Assembly: GCF_030143255.1 (NCBI RefSeq)
Contig: NZ_JARJNR010000001.1
Coordinates: 124,001-188,000 of the forward strand
DNA: 64,000 bases
Direction: 5' to 3'
From: Frigidibacter sp. SD6-1
GTDB taxonomy: Bacteria; Pseudomonadota; Alphaproteobacteria; Rhodobacterales; Rhodobacteraceae
Shown: piece after piece, positions 61,209-64,000 of the stretch
Position numbering within the stretch: position 1 is the first letter of the stretch
Layout: the number at the start of each line of letters is the position of its first letter
Position numbers and translations under genes: made by a program
Notes under the pieces: model-generated
Told to the model about the DNA's origin: nothing
Seen by the model: only the letters and a program-made list of their open reading frames with translations
Databases searched by the model: none

Positions 61209-63488
61209 CTAACTGTAAACGGTCACCGGCGTTCCGGCGATGGCCGACATGTTCAGAAGCCCGCGCGCGGTGATCGACGGCGTGACGATATGCGCCCTGT
61301 TGCCCATGCCCATCAGGATCGGCCCGACCTCGAGCCCGCCCGCCCGCATCTTCAGGATGTTGCGCGCGGTATTGGCCGCATCGGTGAAGGCGAAGATCAG
61401 GATGTTGGCCGCACCCTCGAACCGCCCGTTCGGGAAGATACGCGCCCGAAGTTCTGGGTCGAGCGCGGCATCGACCGACATTTCGCCGTCATGGGCGAAA
61501 TCGACGCCCTTCGCCGCCAGTATGTCCATCGCGCCGCGGGTGCGGCGGCCGGAATCGGTGTCGAGATTGCCGAAGTTGGAGTGCGAGCAGATCGCGACCT
61601 TCGGCGTCACCCCAAAGCGGCGGGCGTGCCGCGCGGCGCCGATGGCGGCGCGGGCGATCTCCTCAGGTGTCGGCACCGCATTCACATGGGTGTCGCCGAC
61701 GAAGAGGGGTCCATCCTCCTGGATCATAAGGCTGAGCGCGCCATGCGGGCAAAGGCCGCCCCGGCCGAGGATCTGGTTCACATAGTTCAGGTGCCACAGA
61801 TACTGGCCGAAGGTGCCGCAGATCAGGCTGTCGGCCTCGCCGCGATGAACGGCCACGGCGGCGATGGCGGTGGTATTCGTCCGCATCACGGCGCGCGCGA
61901 TGTCGGGCGTGACGCCGCGCCGTTCCATCAGCGCGTGATAGGTTTCCCAGTAATCGCGGTAGCGGGGGTCGTTTTCGGGGTTCACGATCTCGAAATCGCG
62001 GCCCGGGCGGATCGGCAGGCCCGCGCGTTCGCAGCGCCGCTCGATCACCTCGGGGCGGCCGATCAGGATCGGGCTGTCGGTCATCTCCTCGAGCATCGCA
62101 TTGGCGCATCTCAGCACGCGCTCATCCTCGCCTTCGGCGAAGATGATGCGCCGTGCCGCCTGACGTGCGGCCTCGAAGACCGGGCGCATGATCAGCGCCG
62201 ATTTGTAGACTGACCCGTCGAGCTTCTGCTTGTAGGCGGGCAGGTCGGCGATGGGGCGCATCGCGACCCCGGTTTCCATCGCGGCCTTGGCGACCGCGCT
62301 TGCCACCACGCCGATCAGGCGGGGATCGAAGGGTTTGGGGATAAGGTAGTCCGGCCCGAAAGTCAGCTTCTCGCCCCGGTAGGCCGCCGCCGCCTCGGCG
62401 CTGGTCGTGGCGCGGGCAAGCGCGGCGATACCGTCGATGCAGGCCAGTTCCATCTCGTCGTTGATCGTGGTCGCGCCCACGTCGAGCGCGCCGCGGAAGA
62501 TGAAGGGGAAGCAGAGGACGTTGTTGACCTGATTGGGAAAATCGCTGCGCCCCGTGGCGATGATCGCGTCCGGCGCCACCGCGCGCACCTCGTCGGGCAG
62601 GATTTCCGGTGTGGGATTTGCCAGCGCGAAGACGATCGGGCGTGGCGCCATCTTCTGCACCATTTCCTGCGTCAGCACGCCCGGGCCGGACAGGCCAAGG
62701 AACAGGTCCGCGCCCTCGATCACCTGGTCGAGCGTCGCAGTCGCCGTGCCTTGCGCATAGTCTTCCTTCTGCGGCGTCATCTGCTCGCCCCGGCCTTTGA
62801 AGACGAGGCCGGCCAGATCGCAGAGCCACACGTTCTCGCGCTTCACACCAAGCTTCAGAAGCATGTTGAGGCAGGCGATCCCGGCCGCACCACCGCCGGT
62901 CGAGACGACCTTGATGTCCTCGAACTTCTTGCCCGCCACATGCAGCGCGTTGGTGGCCGCCGCGCCGACGACGATCGCGGTGCCATGCTGGTCGTCATGA
63001 AAGACCGGGATGTTCATCCGCTCGCGGCACAGTTTCTCGACGATGAAACAGTCGGGCGCCTTGATGTCTTCGAGGTTGATCGCGCCGAAGGTCGGCTCCA
63101 GCGCGCAGACGATATCGGCCAGCTTCTCGGGGTCGGGTTCGTTCAGTTCGATGTCGAAACAGTCGATATTGGCGAATTTCTTGAAAAGGACCGCCTTGCC
63201 TTCCATCACTGGCTTCGAGGCGAGCGCGCCGATATTGCCAAGGCCCAGCACGGCGGTGCCGTTCGAGACGACGGCAACCAGATTGCCGCGCGCGGTATAG
63301 CGGCTGGCGCTGGCGGGATCGGCCTTGATCTCCAGACAGGCCTCGGCCACGCCGGGGCTGTAGGCGCGGGAAAGGTCACGACCGTTGGCCATCGGTTTGG
63401 TCGGGCGGATCTCCAGTTTGCCGGGCTTGGGAAACTCGTGATAATCAAGTGCCGCCTGCCGCGCGCTGTCTTGCCGTGTCTCGTCCAA
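61209..63488 (-). CDS. maeB: NADP-dependent malic enzyme
   Basis: A 759-residue malic enzyme with a C-terminal phosphotransacetylase-like domain. The N-terminal half has the malate/NAD site [16 protein letters not shown], the catalytic ED and DDxxGT ([11 protein letters not shown]), and the Rossmann loop [12 protein letters not shown]. The C-terminal 330 residues (beginning near [12 protein letters not shown]) resemble Pta but probably regulate by acetyl-CoA. It decarboxylates malate to pyruvate with NADPH. The start is a TTG at 63488 with GGGAGG 6 bases upstream. A GTTTAATATTAAAC palindrome lies 21 bases upstream. Confidence 0.95.
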   Translation of the reverse strand: MDETRQDSARQAALDYHEFPKPGKLEIRPTKPMANGRDLSRAYSPGVAEACLEIKADPASASRYTARGNLVAVVSNGTAVLGLGNIGALASKPVMEGKAVLFKKFANIDCFDIELNEPDPEKLADIVCALEPTFGAINLEDIKAPDCFIVEKLCRERMNIPVFHDDQHGTAIVVGAAATNALHVAGKKFEDIKVVSTGGGAAGIACLNMLLKLGVKRENVWLCDLAGLVFKGRGEQMTPQKEDYAQGTATATLDQVIEGADLFLGLSGPGVLTQEMVQKMAPRPIVFALANPTPEILPDEVRAVAPDAIIATGRSDFPNQVNNVLCFPFIFRGALDVGATTINDEMELACIDGIAALARATTSAEAAAAYRGEKLTFGPDYLIPKPFDPRLIGVVASAVAKAAMETGVAMRPIADLPAYKQKLDGSVYKSALIMRPVFEAARQAARRIIFAEGEDERVLRCANAMLEEMTDSPILIGRPEVIERRCERAGLPIRPGRDFEIVNPENDPRYRDYWETYHALMERRGVTPDIARAVMRTNTTAIAAVAVHRGEADSLICGTFGQYLWHLNYVNQILGRGGLCPHGALSLMIQEDGPLFVGDTHVNAVPTPEEIARAAIGAARHARRFGVTPKVAICSHSNFGNLDTDSGRRTRGAMDILAAKGVDFAHDGEMSVDAALDPELRARIFPNGRFEGAANILIFAFTDAANTARNILKMRAGGLEVGPILMGMGNRAHIVTPSITARGLLNMSAIAGTPVTVYS

Positions 63489-63508
63489 ATCCGCCTCCCG
63501 CCTGATTT

Positions 63509-63522
63509 GTTTAATATTAAAC
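63509..63522. promoter_or_regulatory. Palindrome GTTTAATATTAAAC ahead of maeB
   Basis: A perfect 14-base A/T-rich palindrome 21 bases ahead of the TTG start. It is near the expected promoter, so it could be a repressor site or simply part of the -10 region. Confidence 0.35.
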
Positions 63523-63639
63523 TATTCACAGAGTCGCGCAAGTTCCTCGACTTTCCGACAGATACAATCGCCATACAAGAATTTCCTTGAAAAGTTATTT
63601 TGAACTTGAAGAATGCCGTCAGACCCGGAGGAGACAGGG

Positions 63640-64000
63640 ATGAGCGACATGCGCGCCGAAGTGCTTTTGCCGACGACGGCCCTGACGAAGGACCTCGGCT
63701 TCTTCACCAGGGACCTCGGCTTCCGGCTCGACATGATCTACCCGGCCGACAATCCGGCGGTTGTCGTCCTCTCCGGCCACGGCCTGCGCCTAAGGCTCGA
63801 TGCCCATCTCAAGGCCGCGCCCGGACAGATTCGTATCCTGACGGACGATTATCTGACGTTTGCAGAAGGAAAGACCGAGCTGACCTCGCCCGGCGGCACG
63901 ATCGTCACATTGCACGAACTGAACCCGCCGCTCGTGCTGCCCGCCACCGAACATGCCTTCGTCGTTCGCCGCCTCGCCGACCAGGCGCCCTGGGTGATCG
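63640..64000 (+). CDS. VOC/cupin-like protein, 3' end missing
   Basis: The first 120 residues of a protein that runs off the window. It begins MSDMRAEVLLPTTALTKDLG with GGAGGAGACAGGG just upstream of the ATG. The opening resembles a VOC-type module (FFTRDLGFRLDMIYPADNP). The remainder (HGLRLRLDAH, LTSPGGTIVTLHELNPP) would be followed by a cupin part in the proteins it reminds me of, but this cannot be confirmed. Divergent from maeB. Confidence 0.7.
   Translation, partial: MSDMRAEVLLPTTALTKDLGFFTRDLGFRLDMIYPADNPAVVVLSGHGLRLRLDAHLKAAPGQIRILTDDYLTFAEGKTELTSPGGTIVTLHELNPPLVLPATEHAFVVRRLADQAPWVI

Overview
The window is a 64 kb piece of a GC-rich alphaproteobacterial chromosome, most likely a member of the Rhodobacterales (Rhodobacter/Rhodovulum/Paracoccus-like). 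The evidence is the gene content: crotonyl-CoA carboxylase/reductase lying near ethylmalonyl-CoA mutase (ethylmalonyl-CoA pathway), the TauE/TIGR02186 pair, a NifU-TsaB-RimI run, GlnD-MurJ, DUF1989 and DUF817 proteins and many small Rhodobacterales-type hypothetical proteins. No rRNA, tRNA, CRISPR array, insertion sequence or prophage was recognised. Both end genes are cut by the window edges.

Layout. 1-1.5 kb: end of a methyltransferase, sdhB and a small bactofilin-like protein. 1.5-5.9 kb: PhzF-like isomerase, Asp-box propeller protein and small membrane proteins. 6-11 kb: a DUF1989 protein, an aldo/keto reductase and a divergent SHMT-like enzyme facing a GcvA-like LysR regulator, then deoD. 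11-18 kb: two tandem secreted calcium-loop paralogues, a ferritin-like protein with ecm, a membrane protein, an acyltransferase and ccrA. 18-22.6 kb: RecD2-like helicase, a stand-alone RAM domain, an SDR, and TIGR02186 with a TauE-type exporter. 22.8-27.5 kb: a complete BMP-family nucleoside-type ABC importer. 27.7-29.9 kb: rimI, tsaB, a NifU-like protein and a universal stress protein. 29.9-33.2 kb: an 1101-residue RTX protein. 33.3-46.5 kb: housekeeping genes (VOC protein, trpS, a pseudo-rhomboid, murJ, glnD, an LpoA-like lipoprotein, rsmI, yraN, gshB, a lipase-like hydrolase, lepA). 46.5-49 kb: an AT-richer orphan gene followed by 1.5 kb of hairpin-rich non-coding DNA. 49-58.9 kb: small lipoproteins, an esterase, DUF817, a dimethylamine-dehydrogenase-like flavoenzyme, glyA, a multicopper oxidase, nadK and an NtrC-family regulator with a degenerate GAFTGA loop. 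59-64 kb: propionyl-CoA synthetase (prpE), NADP-malic enzyme (maeB) and the start of a VOC/cupin-like gene.

How the genes work together. ccrA and ecm (C2 assimilation through ethylmalonyl-CoA), prpE (propionate activation), maeB (malate to pyruvate) and sdhB (TCA cycle) are all parts of acetate/propionate metabolism. The prpE upstream region carries three perfect TTTGCAAA boxes, which suggests control by an acyl-CoA-responsive ScfR/RamB-type regulator encoded elsewhere. The BMP importer and deoD suggest salvage of purine nucleosides. The items most worth a second look are the TTTGCAAA cluster, the covarying hairpin array at 47.6-48.2 kb, the atypical orphan gene beside it, the rhomboid protein that lacks its catalytic dyad, the SHMT-like paralogue locus and the paired secreted calcium-loop proteins.
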